From: Novosphingobium ovatum
GTDB lineage: Bacteria > Pseudomonadota > Alphaproteobacteria > Sphingomonadales > Sphingomonadaceae
NCBI RefSeq assembly: GCF_009909235.1
Contig: NZ_JAAAPO010000002.1
Span: forward strand, 124,001 to 188,000
DNA: 64,000 nucleotides
Direction: 5' to 3'
The position numbers and the translations under genes are program-made. Below are positions 47,025 through 56,639 of the stretch, piece after piece. Numbering within the stretch: position 1 is the stretch's first letter; every line of letters starts with the position of its first letter. The notes under the pieces were generated by a model that saw only the letters and a program-made list of their open reading frames with translations, ran no database searches and had not been told where the DNA came from.

Positions 47025-48545
47025 ATGTTTGACAATCTGTCCGATCGCCTTGGCGGTGTGTTCGAGAAGCTGCGTGGGCGTGGCGCGCTGAAAGAGCAGG
47101 ACGTCCGCGACGCGATGCGCGAAGTGCGAATCGCCCTGCTGGAAGCCGACGTTGCCCTGCCGGTCGTGCGCCGTTTTATCGATGACGTCACCGAAAAGGC
47201 CGTGGGCCAGTCGGTGCTGCGCTCGGTTACGCCGGGGCAGCAGGTGGTCAAGATCGTCAATGACGCGCTGGTCGAGATGCTGGGCGGCACGGATGTCCCC
47301 GGTCTGGACCTGAATGCGGCGCCCCCGGTGGTGATCATGATGGTCGGCCTGCAAGGTTCGGGCAAGACCACCAGCACGGCCAAGCTGGGCAAGCTGCTGA
47401 AGGAAAAGCAGGGCAAGAAGGTGTTGATGGCGTCGCTGGACGTCAACCGCCCGGCAGCTCAGGAGCAGTTGAAGGTATTGGGCGAGCAGGTGGGCGTGGC
47501 GACGCTGCCGATCGTCGCTGGCCAGATGCCGACCGATATTGCCGCCCGCGCGCTGGCTTCGGCCAAGTTGCAGGCGGTGGACGTGCTGCTGCTGGATACG
47601 GCGGGCCGTCTGCACGTCGACGCGCAGTTGATGGACGAGATGAAGGCGGTTGCCGCCACGACCTCGCCGCGCGAAACGCTGTTGGTGGTCGATTCGCTGA
47701 CCGGTCAGGACGCGGTCAACGTCGCGCAAAGCTTTGCCGGTGAGGTGGACCTGACCGGCGTCATCCTGACCCGCATGGATGGCGACGCGCGTGGTGGTGC
47801 GGCGCTCTCGATGCGCCATGTCACGGGCAAGCCGATTAAATTTGCCGGTGTCGGCGAAAAGCTGGACGCGCTGGAGGTGTTCAACCCCGGCCGCGTGGCG
47901 GGCCGCATTCTGGGCATGGGCGACGTCGTCTCGCTGGTCGAGAAGGCTGCCGCTGCGGTCGAGGCGGAAGATGCCGAAAAGATGGCCGCCCGCATGGCCA
48001 AGGGTCAGTTCGACATGAACGACCTGCGCACCCAGCTGCGTCAGATGCAGAAGATGGGCGGGCTGGGCATGCTGGCGGGCATGCTGCCGGGCATGAAAAA
48101 GGCCAAGGCCGCCATGGACGCCAGCGGCATGAGCGATCGCACGCTGTTGCGCATGGACGCGATCATCGGTTCGATGACGCCCAAGGAGCGCGAAAAGCCC
48201 GACCTGTTGAACGCCAAGCGCAAGATCCGCATCGCCAAGGGCGCGGGCGTGCAGGTGCAGGACATCAACAAGCTCATCAAGATGCACCAGGAAATGGAGC
48301 GCGCGATGAAGCAAATCAAGAAGATGGGTGGCCTCAAGGGCCTTGCCGCGATGTTTGGCAAGGGCGGCTTGGGCGGCGCGCTGGGCGGCATGGGCATGGG
48401 GGGCGCTGGTGGCGCCGACATGCTGGGCGGTCCGGGCGCGGGCAATATTCCGGGCATGACCGGCGGCGCGGGTCTGGGCGGGCTGGGTGGCTTGCCGGGT
48501 CTGGGTGGCGGTGCGCCCGATCTGTCGAAACTGTTTAAGAAATAA
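47025..48545 (+). CDS. ffh: Signal recognition particle protein Ffh (SRP54)
   Basis: GTPase that, with 4.5S RNA, delivers nascent membrane proteins to FtsY. The 506 residues have the helical N domain (1-~90), G domain with P-loop GLQGSGKTT (108-116), [16 protein letters not shown] (191-195) and TRMDGD (249-254; most homologues have TKLDGD). The Met-rich M domain ends in a Gly/Met-rich tail. AAAGGG precedes the ATG. rpsP follows after 26 bases, so ffh heads the rpsP-rimM-trmD-rplS operon. Confidence 0.98.
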   Translation: MFDNLSDRLGGVFEKLRGRGALKEQDVRDAMREVRIALLEADVALPVVRRFIDDVTEKAVGQSVLRSVTPGQQVVKIVNDALVEMLGGTDVPGLDLNAAPPVVIMMVGLQGSGKTTSTAKLGKLLKEKQGKKVLMASLDVNRPAAQEQLKVLGEQVGVATLPIVAGQMPTDIAARALASAKLQAVDVLLLDTAGRLHVDAQLMDEMKAVAATTSPRETLLVVDSLTGQDAVNVAQSFAGEVDLTGVILTRMDGDARGGAALSMRHVTGKPIKFAGVGEKLDALEVFNPGRVAGRILGMGDVVSLVEKAAAAVEAEDAEKMAARMAKGQFDMNDLRTQLRQMQKMGGLGMLAGMLPGMKKAKAAMDASGMSDRTLLRMDAIIGSMTPKEREKPDLLNAKRKIRIAKGAGVQVQDINKLIKMHQEMERAMKQIKKMGGLKGLAAMFGKGGLGGALGGMGMGGAGGADMLGGPGAGNIPGMTGGAGLGGLGGLPGLGGGAPDLSKLFKK

Positions 48546-48571
48546 CGCTATTTCATTGGAAAGGTAACACA

Positions 48572-48937
48572 ATGTCGGTTTCTATGCGTCTGTCGCGTGG
48601 CGGTTCCAAGAAGCGCCCCTATTACAAGATCGTCGTCGCCAACGCCACCGCCCCCCGCGATGGCAAGTTCCTGGAGCAGGTTGGCACCTACAACCCGATC
48701 CTGCCCAAGGATTCGGCTGACCGCGTGCGTCTGATCGAAGACCGCGTGAAGTACTGGCTGGGCGTTGGCGCGCAGCCGACCGACCGCGTTGCCCGCATTC
48801 TGGACAAGGCCGGTCTGAAGGAACGCGCCCCCACCAACAACCCGCAGAAGGCTGAGCCGGGCAAGAAGGCCAAGGAACGCGCCGAGGACAAGGCTGCCAA
48901 GGCTGCTGAAGCCGCTGAAGCTGCTGCTGCCGAATAA
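48572..48937 (+). CDS. rpsP: 30S ribosomal protein S16
   Basis: Small-subunit protein important for 30S assembly. The 121 residues start [24 protein letters not shown], followed by VGTYNPI and [13 protein letters not shown]. After the ~80-residue core, an Ala/Lys/Glu-rich tail is added, as in other alphaproteobacteria. The stop shares a base with the rimM start (TAATG). Confidence 0.98.
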   Translation: MSVSMRLSRGGSKKRPYYKIVVANATAPRDGKFLEQVGTYNPILPKDSADRVRLIEDRVKYWLGVGAQPTDRVARILDKAGLKERAPTNNPQKAEPGKKAKERAEDKAAKAAEAAEAAAAE

Positions 48938-49443
48938 TGGCGGTGGACCGGCCCGTGACGATGGCCGCTGTTGCGGCGGCGCATGGCATCACGGGTGAGC
49001 TCCGCCTCAAGCTGTTTGGGGAAGGCGCGGGGGCGTTGAAACGCTACCGCGCCTTCAACAACGGCACCTTGACGCTGAAATCGATCAAGGATGACGGCAA
49101 GGGGGGCGCGATTGCCCGCTTTGCCGAAGTCCCTGATCGGACAGCAGCGGAAAAGCTGCGGGGTACGGCTTTGACCGTCCCGCGCTCGGCCATGCCGCAT
49201 CTGGCGCCGGGCGAATATTATTACGCCGACCTGCTGGGCCTGCCGGCGGTGTCGACCAGTGGCGATGCGCTGGGCACGGTCATCGCGGTCGACAATTTTG
49301 GCGCCGGCGACATTCTGGAAATTGAACGCCCGGTGGGCGAGGACGGCAAGAAGCATCGTTTCATGGTGCCAATGCGTGTCGAGGCGGTGCCCGAATGGGA
49401 CGGCGCCCGTGTGGTGGTCGAGGACGCCTACGCGCAGGAGTGA
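48937..49443 (+). CDS. rimM: 16S rRNA processing/ribosome maturation factor RimM
   Basis: Binds S19 and helps 30S head maturation. The 168 residues show AAVAAAHGITGELRLKLFG at the start, then the PRC-barrel part with GEYYYADLLGLPAV, ILEIERP and HRFMVPM. Its ATG overlaps the rpsP stop by one base. In most genomes trmD follows at once, but here three other genes come between. Confidence 0.96.
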   Translation: MAVDRPVTMAAVAAAHGITGELRLKLFGEGAGALKRYRAFNNGTLTLKSIKDDGKGGAIARFAEVPDRTAAEKLRGTALTVPRSAMPHLAPGEYYYADLLGLPAVSTSGDALGTVIAVDNFGAGDILEIERPVGEDGKKHRFMVPMRVEAVPEWDGARVVVEDAYAQE

Positions 49444-49447
49444 GCCT

Positions 49448-49762
49448 ATGGCCATGCTGATTTCATGCCTGCTGGCGCTGTTTTCGGCGGCGGTGCCTTA
49501 TGCGCTGGCGCTGGTGTTGGCGCAGGCCTGCCCACAATGGGGGCGGGACAGAACGCGCTGGGTGGCGGCCGCGCCTTTGTCGCTGTTGGCGCTGGCGGTG
49601 TCGGGAGCGTTGTTGCTGGACGCCTTTACCACCCCGCTCGACGTGTGTGGCCCCGATTGCCGCGATTATGCGCTGTTGCTGGGCGGTGGCGGGCTGGTGC
49701 TGGCGGTGCTGCTGGGCCTGCTGGGTCTTGCCGCTGCTGGGGCTGCGTTGAAAAAGCGGTGA
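49448..49762 (+). CDS. Small predicted membrane protein, unknown family
   Basis: A 104-residue protein starting 4 bases after rimM. Three hydrophobic segments are visible (about 2-25, 38-58 and 74-98). The loop between the last two has TPLDVCGPDCRDYA with two cysteines four apart, presumably outside the cytoplasm. I do not recognise the family. Its place after rimM suggests co-transcription with the ribosomal operon. It may belong with the next two genes, but nothing in its sequence proves that. Confidence 0.6.
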   Translation: MAMLISCLLALFSAAVPYALALVLAQACPQWGRDRTRWVAAAPLSLLALAVSGALLLDAFTTPLDVCGPDCRDYALLLGGGGLVLAVLLGLLGLAAAGAALKKR

Positions 49763-49821
49763 ACGCGGTCAGGTGATCTCGATCTTGGCGGGACTGGCCT
49801 TGGCGTGATAGCCAGCGGCCG

Positions 49822-50400
49822 ATGTCGCCCCAATTTTCCCATTCCGATCATGCCGCGCTGTGGGCGCGGCTGTGTGCGCATACCATCGGCCCTGCCGATG
49901 CGGCGCAGAGCTTTGCCGCGCGACTGGCTCATGAAAACGGCTGGGACGCGGCGTATGCCGACAGGGTGATACAGGAATACCGCCGCTTCTGCTTTCTGGC
50001 GGTGGCTTCGGGCCATCCGGTCACGCCCAGCGATGCGGTCGATCAGGTCTGGCACCTGCATCTGGCCTATACCCGCGATTATTGGGAGCGGTTCTGCCCC
50101 GATGTCCTGCGCCGTGCGCTGCACCATGGCCCGACAGCGGGCGGGGCGGTGGAACTGGCGCGTTATCACGAACAATATGGGCAAACCTTGCGCAGCTATG
50201 AGGCGGTGTTTGGCCCGGCGCCTGCCGATCTGTGGCCGGACGCGATGCAGCGGCTGGTGGTCGATCCCTTGGCCCGGCGGGTGCATCCCCGGCAAGGGAT
50301 GGTGGTCCCCCGCGCGCGGTTGCGGCTGTGGCTGGCACTGGCCGGGGCGGGCGGCGGCGTTTTGGGGCTGGTCATCGGTTTCGCGCTGAGGCAGGTGTAA
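49822..50400 (+). CDS. GRDP-like (glycine-rich domain-containing-protein-like) protein with C-terminal membrane anchor
   Basis: A 192-residue protein. Residues 73-91 (VDQVWHLHLAYTRDYWERF) match the VDxVWHxH...Y core of the GRDP-like domain (PF07173), with His78 and His80 and then Cys92. A C-terminal hydrophobic helix (about 168-188) ends two residues before the stop, so the domain is probably tail-anchored and cytoplasmic. The next gene encodes a TIGR04222-type membrane protein, a frequent partner or fusion in other genomes as far as I recall. Function unknown. Confidence 0.72.
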   Translation: MSPQFSHSDHAALWARLCAHTIGPADAAQSFAARLAHENGWDAAYADRVIQEYRRFCFLAVASGHPVTPSDAVDQVWHLHLAYTRDYWERFCPDVLRRALHHGPTAGGAVELARYHEQYGQTLRSYEAVFGPAPADLWPDAMQRLVVDPLARRVHPRQGMVVPRARLRLWLALAGAGGGVLGLVIGFALRQV

Positions 50401-50437
50401 GGGCACGGGCGCGCATTGCAATTCGGGGGTGATTGTT

Positions 50438-51256
50438 ATGGATGGTTCGGTGTTTGCCGGGGTGTTTGTGGGTTTGATGGTGGCCGCGATGGTGGCCAGT
50501 TGGTTGTTGCCGCGCATGTTCCGGCCCAGCGGGGCGGGTGGCGCTGTGACCGATCCGCTGGAACTGGCCTGTCTTGCGGGCGGCATCCCCCGCTATGTCG
50601 AGGCATTGGTGACGCGGCTGATGGCGCGCGGCTGTCTGGGCATGGATGAGGATCAGCGGTTCACGGTGCTGTTGCGCGATGGGCGCACGGGGGCGGAAAA
50701 CGAGCTGTTGAACAACGCGCAGGGCGCGGATTTCGCCCAATTGCTCAAGGTGATGCGGCCCTATGGCCAGACGGTGGTCGATGGGCTGGTGGAACGCGGG
50801 TTGTGGGCCAATGAGGGCGCGCTGTGGCAGCAGCGCTTCTGGCGCACGGGGCCTTATGTGCTGGTGCTGTTGATTGGCGGCGCGCGCTGGGCGATCGGTT
50901 ATCAGGCCGAGGAAGAGGTCGGCGGGCTGGGCATCCTGATGGCGCTGCTGGCGATCATTGCCTATTACAACTTCAAGGCCGGCGAGCGCCGCACCACTGG
51001 CGGTCAGGCCGCGCTGGAGGCAGCGCAAGCCAGCAGCGAGCGTCTGAAGCGCGCCCCCACGCAAGAGGAGGCCGCAACGGCCGTAGCGCTGTTTGGCACG
51101 GCGGTGCTGGCCGGATCGGCGCTGAACGGGCTGCACCTGCTGCGCACGGCCGGGGCCAGTGATGCCGAATATGACCACCACGATTCGTCCAATTTCTGGG
51201 GCGAGAACCATGTCGTGGGCGGTTGCGGCGGTTGCAGTTCGGACAGTTCGGACTGA
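50438..51256 (+). CDS. TIGR04222-type membrane protein with Gly/Cys/Ser tail
   Basis: A 272-residue membrane protein. It has an N-terminal helix (5-24), a soluble part of about 110 residues ([11 protein letters not shown], then [16 protein letters not shown]), two further helices (139-155, 163-178) and a C-terminus ending [12 protein letters not shown]. This layout and tail match the TIGR04222 family of unknown function. The ATG at 50438 has GGGGGTG upstream; a GTG three codons earlier overlaps that site. It lies between the GRDP-like gene and trmD. Confidence 0.72.
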   Translation: MDGSVFAGVFVGLMVAAMVASWLLPRMFRPSGAGGAVTDPLELACLAGGIPRYVEALVTRLMARGCLGMDEDQRFTVLLRDGRTGAENELLNNAQGADFAQLLKVMRPYGQTVVDGLVERGLWANEGALWQQRFWRTGPYVLVLLIGGARWAIGYQAEEEVGGLGILMALLAIIAYYNFKAGERRTTGGQAALEAAQASSERLKRAPTQEEAATAVALFGTAVLAGSALNGLHLLRTAGASDAEYDHHDSSNFWGENHVVGGCGGCSSDSSD

Positions 51257-51320
51257 TCGCTGCAGGGGGCGGCGGCAAACGGGCTTGCAGGCGACCCATG
51301 TTGCGGGCAAGGGGCAGGGC

Positions 51321-52055
51321 ATGAGTTTTGCCGCCACCGTTTGCACGCTGTACCCCGACATGTTCCCCGGCCCGCTGGGGATCAGCCTGGCTGGTCGCGC
51401 CCGAGACGAGGGCAAGTGGTCGATCGACACGGTGCAGATCCGCGACTTTGCGACTGACAAGCACCGCACGGTTGATGACACGCCCGCAGGCGGCGGCGCA
51501 GGTATGGTGCTCAAGGTTGACGTGCTGGCCCGCGCCATTGATCACGCGCGCGAAAACGGCCCCGCAGACCGCCCGGTGATCGCCATGACGCCGCGTGGAA
51601 AGCCGCTGACGCAGGCCCGCGTGCGCGAATTGGCGGACGGCCCCGGCGTCATCCTGCTGTGCGGCCGGTTCGAGGGTTATGATGAGCGGATTTTCGCCGG
51701 ACGCGCGGTTGAAGAGGTATGCATTGGCGATATCGTGCTGTCGGGCGGCGAACCGGCGGCTTTGATGCTGCTTGATGCTTGCATTCGGCTGCTTCCCGGC
51801 GTAATGGGCGCGGCTTCTAGTGGGGATGAAGAGTCGTTCGAGTCCGGACTGCTTGAATACCCGCAATATACCCGACCCACCCAGTGGGAAGGGGCCACGA
51901 TCCCCGAAGTGCTGCGATCAGGGGATCATGGTAAGATCGCCGCCTGGCGGAAACAACAGGCTGTGGATCATACTCGGTCACGCAGGCCGGACCTTTGGGA
52001 GCGTTATTGTGACGCTCGGGGCCTGTCTGCCTCTGATGCGCAGCGCGGAAAATGA
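51321..52055 (+). CDS. trmD: tRNA (guanine(37)-N1)-methyltransferase
   Basis: Makes m1G37 in tRNAs reading CNN and some other codons, preventing frameshifts. The 244 residues belong to the SPOUT class: [30 protein letters not shown], and the trefoil-knot [14 protein letters not shown] with [12 protein letters not shown]. The start [13 protein letters not shown] fits the family. It is separated from rimM by three membrane-type genes and lies 14 bases from rplS. Confidence 0.97.
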   Translation: MSFAATVCTLYPDMFPGPLGISLAGRARDEGKWSIDTVQIRDFATDKHRTVDDTPAGGGAGMVLKVDVLARAIDHARENGPADRPVIAMTPRGKPLTQARVRELADGPGVILLCGRFEGYDERIFAGRAVEEVCIGDIVLSGGEPAALMLLDACIRLLPGVMGAASSGDEESFESGLLEYPQYTRPTQWEGATIPEVLRSGDHGKIAAWRKQQAVDHTRSRRPDLWERYCDARGLSASDAQRGK

Positions 52056-52068
52056 TAGGTAACGTCAA

Positions 52069-52437
52069 GTGAACCTGATTCAGCAGATCGAGGCCGAGGA
52101 AATCGCCAAGGCCGCCAAGGACATTCCGGAATTCCGCCCCGGTGACACGCTGCGCGTCGGCGTGAAGGTCGTCGAAGGCGACCGCACCCGCGTTCAGGCC
52201 TACGAAGGCGTGTGCATCGCGCGTTCGAACCGTGGCATCAACTCGAACTTCACCGTTCGCAAGATGTCGTTCGGTGAAGGCGTGGAGCGTGTGTTCCCGC
52301 TGTACTCGCCCAACGTCGAGAGCATCACTGTGGTGCGTCGTGGCGTCGTGCGTCGTGCCAAGCTGTACTATCTGCGTGGCCGCACCGGCAAACGCGCTCG
52401 TATTGCCGAGCGTCGCGACACCCGCGGCGAAGGCTGA
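52069..52437 (+). CDS. rplS: 50S ribosomal protein L19
   Basis: Sits at the 30S-50S interface. The 122 residues begin [14 protein letters not shown], with [37 protein letters not shown] and [16 protein letters not shown]. The start is a GTG after AGGTAACG. It closes the ffh-rpsP-rimM-(three genes)-trmD-rplS operon and is followed by a strong hairpin. Confidence 0.97.
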   Translation: MNLIQQIEAEEIAKAAKDIPEFRPGDTLRVGVKVVEGDRTRVQAYEGVCIARSNRGINSNFTVRKMSFGEGVERVFPLYSPNVESITVVRRGVVRRAKLYYLRGRTGKRARIAERRDTRGEG

Positions 52438-52486
52438 GCCGGGAGGGCGTAACGCCCACACGCCGCGATACGGTCAACCGTGTAAG

Positions 52487-52520
52487 GGGCGTCCCGGCCA
52501 AAGCGCCGGGGCGCCCTTTT
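52487..52520 (+). terminator. Terminator after rplS
   Basis: GGGCGTCCCGGC and GCCGGGGCGCCC pair over 12 positions with one G-T wobble, around a six-base loop, followed by TTTT. It lies 50 bases after the stop codon. Confidence 0.85.
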
Positions 52521-52588
52521 CGCATGCGCGCCACGTCGTGGTCTGATTTTTCCACCGCTTCCCTTGCGTAAAGGCCACTGTCCTTGCG

Positions 52589-54910
52589 ATGCCTGTCCTC
52601 ACGATGCCAGATTTGCCAACTGCCCGAATGGTCGCCCGCCTGTGCGCGGGGGTGTGGTTGTGTGCAGTGTCCGGCGTGGCGCTGGCCGCAGGCGTGCCCG
52701 CAGGTGGCGCTGTGACGGCGCCCGCCGCCGCTGGCCCCAGCGTGTCTGGCGCTGTGACGTTCGAGCGCGCCTTTGCCAGCCCGTCGCTCAATGGTGCCGC
52801 GCCGCGCGGGCTGAAGCTGTCGCCTGATGGCCGCTGGCTGACGGTGCTGCGCGGGCGCGCCAACGACCGCGAGCAGCAGGACCTGTGGGGCTATGACCGG
52901 CAGAGTGGCCAATGGAAGATGCTGGTCGATTCGACCAAGCTGTCGTCCGGCCGCGCCCTGACCGAGGCAGAGCGGATGCAGCGCGAGCGCGCCCGCATCG
53001 GCGATCTCAAGGGCATTGTCAGCTACCACTGGGCCACCGATGGGCAGAGCCTGCTGGTGCCGCTGGATGGCGAATTGTTTCTGGTGGCGCTGGATGGGAC
53101 CGCCCATCGTATCGAGGGGGCAGGGGCCGATACGCTCAACCCCAGCCTCAGCCCCAAGGGGGGCTATCTCTCGTTCGTGCGCGACCGGCGGTTGTGGGTG
53201 CTGCCGCTGAAGGGCGGCGCAGCGCAGGCCGTCACGCCCGAGGAGCCGGCCGCCACCGTCCATTGGGGCGAGGCTGAGTTCGTCGCCCAAGAGGAAATGG
53301 CGCGCATGGCGGGCAGCTGGTGGTCGCCCGATGACCGCCGCATCGCCGTCGAGCGCTTTGACGATGCGGGCGTGGCGATTGTCACCCGCGCCGCGATCGG
53401 GGCGACCGGCACACAGGTCTATGCGCAGCCCTATCCGGCGGCGGGCACTCCCAATGCGCAGGTGTCGCTGTGGGTGATGGGGGCCGATGGTTCCGGCCGG
53501 GTGCGGGTGGATCTGGGGACGGACCCCGACATCTATCTGGCGCGGGTCGATTGGGCCCCGGACGGCAGCGCGCTGTATGTCCAGCGGCAGGACCGCGCCC
53601 AGACCCGGCTGGACATGCTCAAGGTCGATCCTGCCACCGGCGCTGCCACGCTGTTGTTCAGCGAAAAGGCGCGCGCGGGCCATTGGAGCAACCTGTCCGA
53701 CAGCTACCGCTTCCTGCGCGATGGCAGCCTGATCTGGTGGTCGGAGCGCGATGGTTTCGGTCACCTCTATCACTATACCCCCGGCGCGGACGGCGGCCAG
53801 TGGCGGCAATTGACCCATGGCGAATGGGTGGTGACCGGGCTGGAAGGCGTCGACCAAAAGGCGCATCGCCTGATCTTTACCGGCACACGCGACGATGTGC
53901 TGGCGCCGCAGGTCTATGCGCTGGATTACGCGCATGCCGGTGCCACGCCGCGGCGGTTGACCGACCCGGCCTATGTCAACGCGGTCACCGTGGACAAGAG
54001 CGGGCAGACGCTGGTCATCACGCGCCAGGCGCAGGCACAGCCGCCCCAGACCTATCTGGCGGGGGCCGATGGTGCGCGTCTGGCCTGGGTCGAGGAAAAC
54101 GCCGTGACCGGCGCGCACCCCTATGCACCCTATCTGGCGGCGCACCGCGCGCCCACATTCGGCACGATCCGCGCCGATGATGGCACGCTGTTGCATTGGA
54201 AAATGATCACGCCGGTGATGGAACCGGGCAAGCGCTATCCGGTGTTCTTTGAACATTACGGCGGCCCGCATGCGCAGGTGGTGAACCGGGGCTGGACCGG
54301 AGCGCTGGCGCAGGCGATCGTCGCCAAGGGTTATATCTATTTCGAGCTGGACAATCGCGGCAGCCCCAATCGCGGGGTGGACTTCGAACGCGCCATCCAT
54401 CACGCCATGGGCAGTGTCGAGGTGGCCGACCAACTGGCCGGTGCGCGCCATCTGGCCAGCCTGCCCTTTGTCGATCCGGCCAAGATCGCCACCTATGGCT
54501 GGTCCTATGGCGGGTACATGACGCTGAAAATGCTGGCCGCCAATCCGGGCGTTTATGCCGCAGGGATCGCGGGCGCGCCGGTGACCAAGTGGGAGCTGTA
54601 TGACACCCACTATACCGAGCGCTATCTGGGCGATCCGCGTGTGGTGCCGCAGGTCTATGCCCGCGCCAACGCGCTGGAAGGGGCCAGCAACATCAGTGAT
54701 CCGCTGTTGCTGATCCACGGCATGGCGGATGACAATGTGGTGTTCGAACATGCCTCGGCGCTGATTGCGCGGATGCAGGGACAGGCCAAACCGTTTGAAA
54801 TGATGCTCTACCCCGGCCATACGCACCGCGTGTCCGGCCCGCGTATCAGCGTCCATCTGTGGAACACGATTTTTGCGTTTCTGGCACGGCATGGAGTGAC
54901 GCCGCCGTAA
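52589..54910 (+). CDS. Dipeptidyl peptidase IV-like serine peptidase (S9B), exported
   Basis: Probably removes N-terminal dipeptides in the periplasm. The 773 residues start with a signal peptide (hydrophobic core about 15-33). A beta-propeller N domain (LSPDGRWL, LSPKGGYLSFVRDRRLW repeats) and the catalytic alpha/beta-hydrolase follow: nucleophile Ser639 in GWSYGGY, Asp in HGMADDNV and His in GHTHR. FVAQEEMARMAGSWWSPD carries the paired Glu motif that binds the substrate amino terminus. The start could also be one of two ATGs slightly downstream. Confidence 0.94.
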   Translation: MPVLTMPDLPTARMVARLCAGVWLCAVSGVALAAGVPAGGAVTAPAAAGPSVSGAVTFERAFASPSLNGAAPRGLKLSPDGRWLTVLRGRANDREQQDLWGYDRQSGQWKMLVDSTKLSSGRALTEAERMQRERARIGDLKGIVSYHWATDGQSLLVPLDGELFLVALDGTAHRIEGAGADTLNPSLSPKGGYLSFVRDRRLWVLPLKGGAAQAVTPEEPAATVHWGEAEFVAQEEMARMAGSWWSPDDRRIAVERFDDAGVAIVTRAAIGATGTQVYAQPYPAAGTPNAQVSLWVMGADGSGRVRVDLGTDPDIYLARVDWAPDGSALYVQRQDRAQTRLDMLKVDPATGAATLLFSEKARAGHWSNLSDSYRFLRDGSLIWWSERDGFGHLYHYTPGADGGQWRQLTHGEWVVTGLEGVDQKAHRLIFTGTRDDVLAPQVYALDYAHAGATPRRLTDPAYVNAVTVDKSGQTLVITRQAQAQPPQTYLAGADGARLAWVEENAVTGAHPYAPYLAAHRAPTFGTIRADDGTLLHWKMITPVMEPGKRYPVFFEHYGGPHAQVVNRGWTGALAQAIVAKGYIYFELDNRGSPNRGVDFERAIHHAMGSVEVADQLAGARHLASLPFVDPAKIATYGWSYGGYMTLKMLAANPGVYAAGIAGAPVTKWELYDTHYTERYLGDPRVVPQVYARANALEGASNISDPLLLIHGMADDNVVFEHASALIARMQGQAKPFEMMLYPGHTHRVSGPRISVHLWNTIFAFLARHGVTPP

Positions 54911-54995
54911 CAAATGCCAGCTTGTCGTTATGCGGCTTTGCGTCTCAGGTCGCGTGCAACAGGTCCCTGCAACGGGGGCCGCAGGAGTGAGTACA

Positions 54996-56021
54996 ATGGG
55001 TTATCGCGTAGTCGTCGTGGGCGCCACCGGCAATGTGGGCCGCGAAATGCTGAACATCCTGGCCGAGCGGGAATTCCCGATCGACGAGATCGCCGCTGTC
55101 GCTTCGGCCCGTTCGCAGGGCACCGAGATCGATTTTGGTGAAACCGGCAAGAAGCTGAAGGTGCAGAACGTCGAGCACTTTGACTTCACCGGCTGGGATA
55201 TCGCGCTGTTTTCGGCCGGTTCCGGCCCGACGAAGATCTATGCCCCCAAGGCGGCGGCCGCTGGCTGCGTGGTGATCGATAACAGCTCGCTTTATCGCAT
55301 GGACCCGGACGTGCCGCTGATCGTGCCCGAGGTGAACCCGGACGCCATCGATGGCTATACCAAGCGCAACATCATCGCCAACCCCAACTGCTCGACCGCG
55401 CAGATGGTCGTCGCGCTCAAGCCCCTGCACGACAAGGCCAAGATCAAGCGCGTCGTCGTCGCCACCTATCAGTCGGTGTCGGGCGCCGGCAAGGAAGGCA
55501 TGGACGAGCTGTTCGAGCAGAGCCGCGCCATTTTCGTGGGCGATCCGGTCGAGCCCAAGAAGTTCACCAAGCAGATCGCCTTTAACGTGATCCCGCATAT
55601 CGACGTCTTCCTGGATGATGGTTTCACCAAGGAAGAGTGGAAGATGGTGGCCGAGACCAAGAAGATCCTGGACCCCAAGATCAAGCTGACCGCCACCTGC
55701 GTGCGCGTGCCGGTGTTCATCGGCCACTCCGAAGCGCTGAACATCGAGTTCGAGAACGAAATCAGCGCCACCGAAGCACAGGACATCCTGCGTGAAGCGC
55801 CGGGCGTGATGCTGATCGACAAGCGTGAAGACGGCGGTTACGTGACGCCGGTGGAATGCGTGGGCGACTATGCCACCTTCATCAGCCGCGTGCGCGAGGA
55901 CAGCACCGTGGACAACGGCCTGTCGCTGTGGTGCGTGTCGGACAACCTGCGCAAGGGTGCCGCGCTGAACGCGGTGCAGATCGCCGAACTGCTGGGCCGC
56001 CGCCACCTGAAGAAGGGCTGA
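54996..56021 (+). CDS. asd: Aspartate-semialdehyde dehydrogenase
   Basis: Reduces aspartyl phosphate to aspartate semialdehyde, feeding lysine, threonine, methionine and cell-wall diaminopimelate. The 341 residues show VVGATGNVGREML (8-20), the active-site Cys132 in NPNCSTAQ, SVSGAGKEGMDEL and CVRVPVFIGHSEA with the catalytic His. AGGAG is 8 bases before the ATG at 54996. The next gene starts three bases after the stop. Confidence 0.97.
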   Translation: MGYRVVVVGATGNVGREMLNILAEREFPIDEIAAVASARSQGTEIDFGETGKKLKVQNVEHFDFTGWDIALFSAGSGPTKIYAPKAAAAGCVVIDNSSLYRMDPDVPLIVPEVNPDAIDGYTKRNIIANPNCSTAQMVVALKPLHDKAKIKRVVVATYQSVSGAGKEGMDELFEQSRAIFVGDPVEPKKFTKQIAFNVIPHIDVFLDDGFTKEEWKMVAETKKILDPKIKLTATCVRVPVFIGHSEALNIEFENEISATEAQDILREAPGVMLIDKREDGGYVTPVECVGDYATFISRVREDSTVDNGLSLWCVSDNLRKGAALNAVQIAELLGRRHLKKG

Positions 56022-56024
56022 GGC

Positions 56025-56639
56025 TTGAGCAAAGCTCAGGCGTGGATGCTGGTGGCGCTGGCCGCTGGCATCCCGCTCAGCATTCAGGGGGCGCTGTACC
56101 CGCAGAACACATGGTTGCAGGTGGGGCCGGTGATTGCCGCCCTGCCTGTTTTCCTGTGGGCCTTGCGCCGCTGCCCGGTCAGTGATGCCGCGGCGGGTGG
56201 TGCCTGCGTTTTCCTGCTGCTGCATCTGGTGGCGGCGCGCTGGTCCTATTCGTTCACGCCCTATCAGGACTGGGGGCGGGCGCTGGGGCTGGATGTGAAC
56301 GCGGTGCTGGGGGCACAGCGCAACATGTTCGACCGGCTGATCCACATCAGCTTTGGCCTGCTGGTCAGCCCGTTGATCGCTGAATGCGCCGAGCGCTATG
56401 GCCGCCTGTCCCGGCGTTGGGCGGTGATGGTGGCGGTGCTGGGCGTGTTTGCGGTCAGTTCGCTGTATGAAATCTTTGAATGGTCGCTGACGATGACGCT
56501 CTCACCGGCAGAAGCGGGCGCCTATAATGGCGAGCAGGGCGATATCTATGACGGCCAAAAGGATATGGCCTGCGCCAATCTGGCGGCATTGCTGATGGTG
56601 CCGGTCCTGTTGTTCCGCCGCTTGCCAAGAGAGAGATGA
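56025..56639 (+). CDS. YjdF/DUF2238-family membrane protein
   Basis: A 204-residue inner-membrane protein with about five or six helices. The DUF2238 signature is present in RNMFDRLIHISFGLLVSPLI, SSLYEIFEWSL and GEQGDIYDGQKDM. Function is unknown. It is taken to start at the TTG three bases after asd, with AAGG upstream; an ATG seven codons in (56046) is possible. Its stop overlaps the hydrolase start (ATGA). Confidence 0.82.
   Translation: MSKAQAWMLVALAAGIPLSIQGALYPQNTWLQVGPVIAALPVFLWALRRCPVSDAAAGGACVFLLLHLVAARWSYSFTPYQDWGRALGLDVNAVLGAQRNMFDRLIHISFGLLVSPLIAECAERYGRLSRRWAVMVAVLGVFAVSSLYEIFEWSLTMTLSPAEAGAYNGEQGDIYDGQKDMACANLAALLMVPVLLFRRLPRER

Noticed and set aside
52325-54913. Open frame of about 860 codons antisense to the DPP4-like gene
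   Set aside because: Same composition artefact; the sense strand has the complete catalytic triad and propeller repeats.
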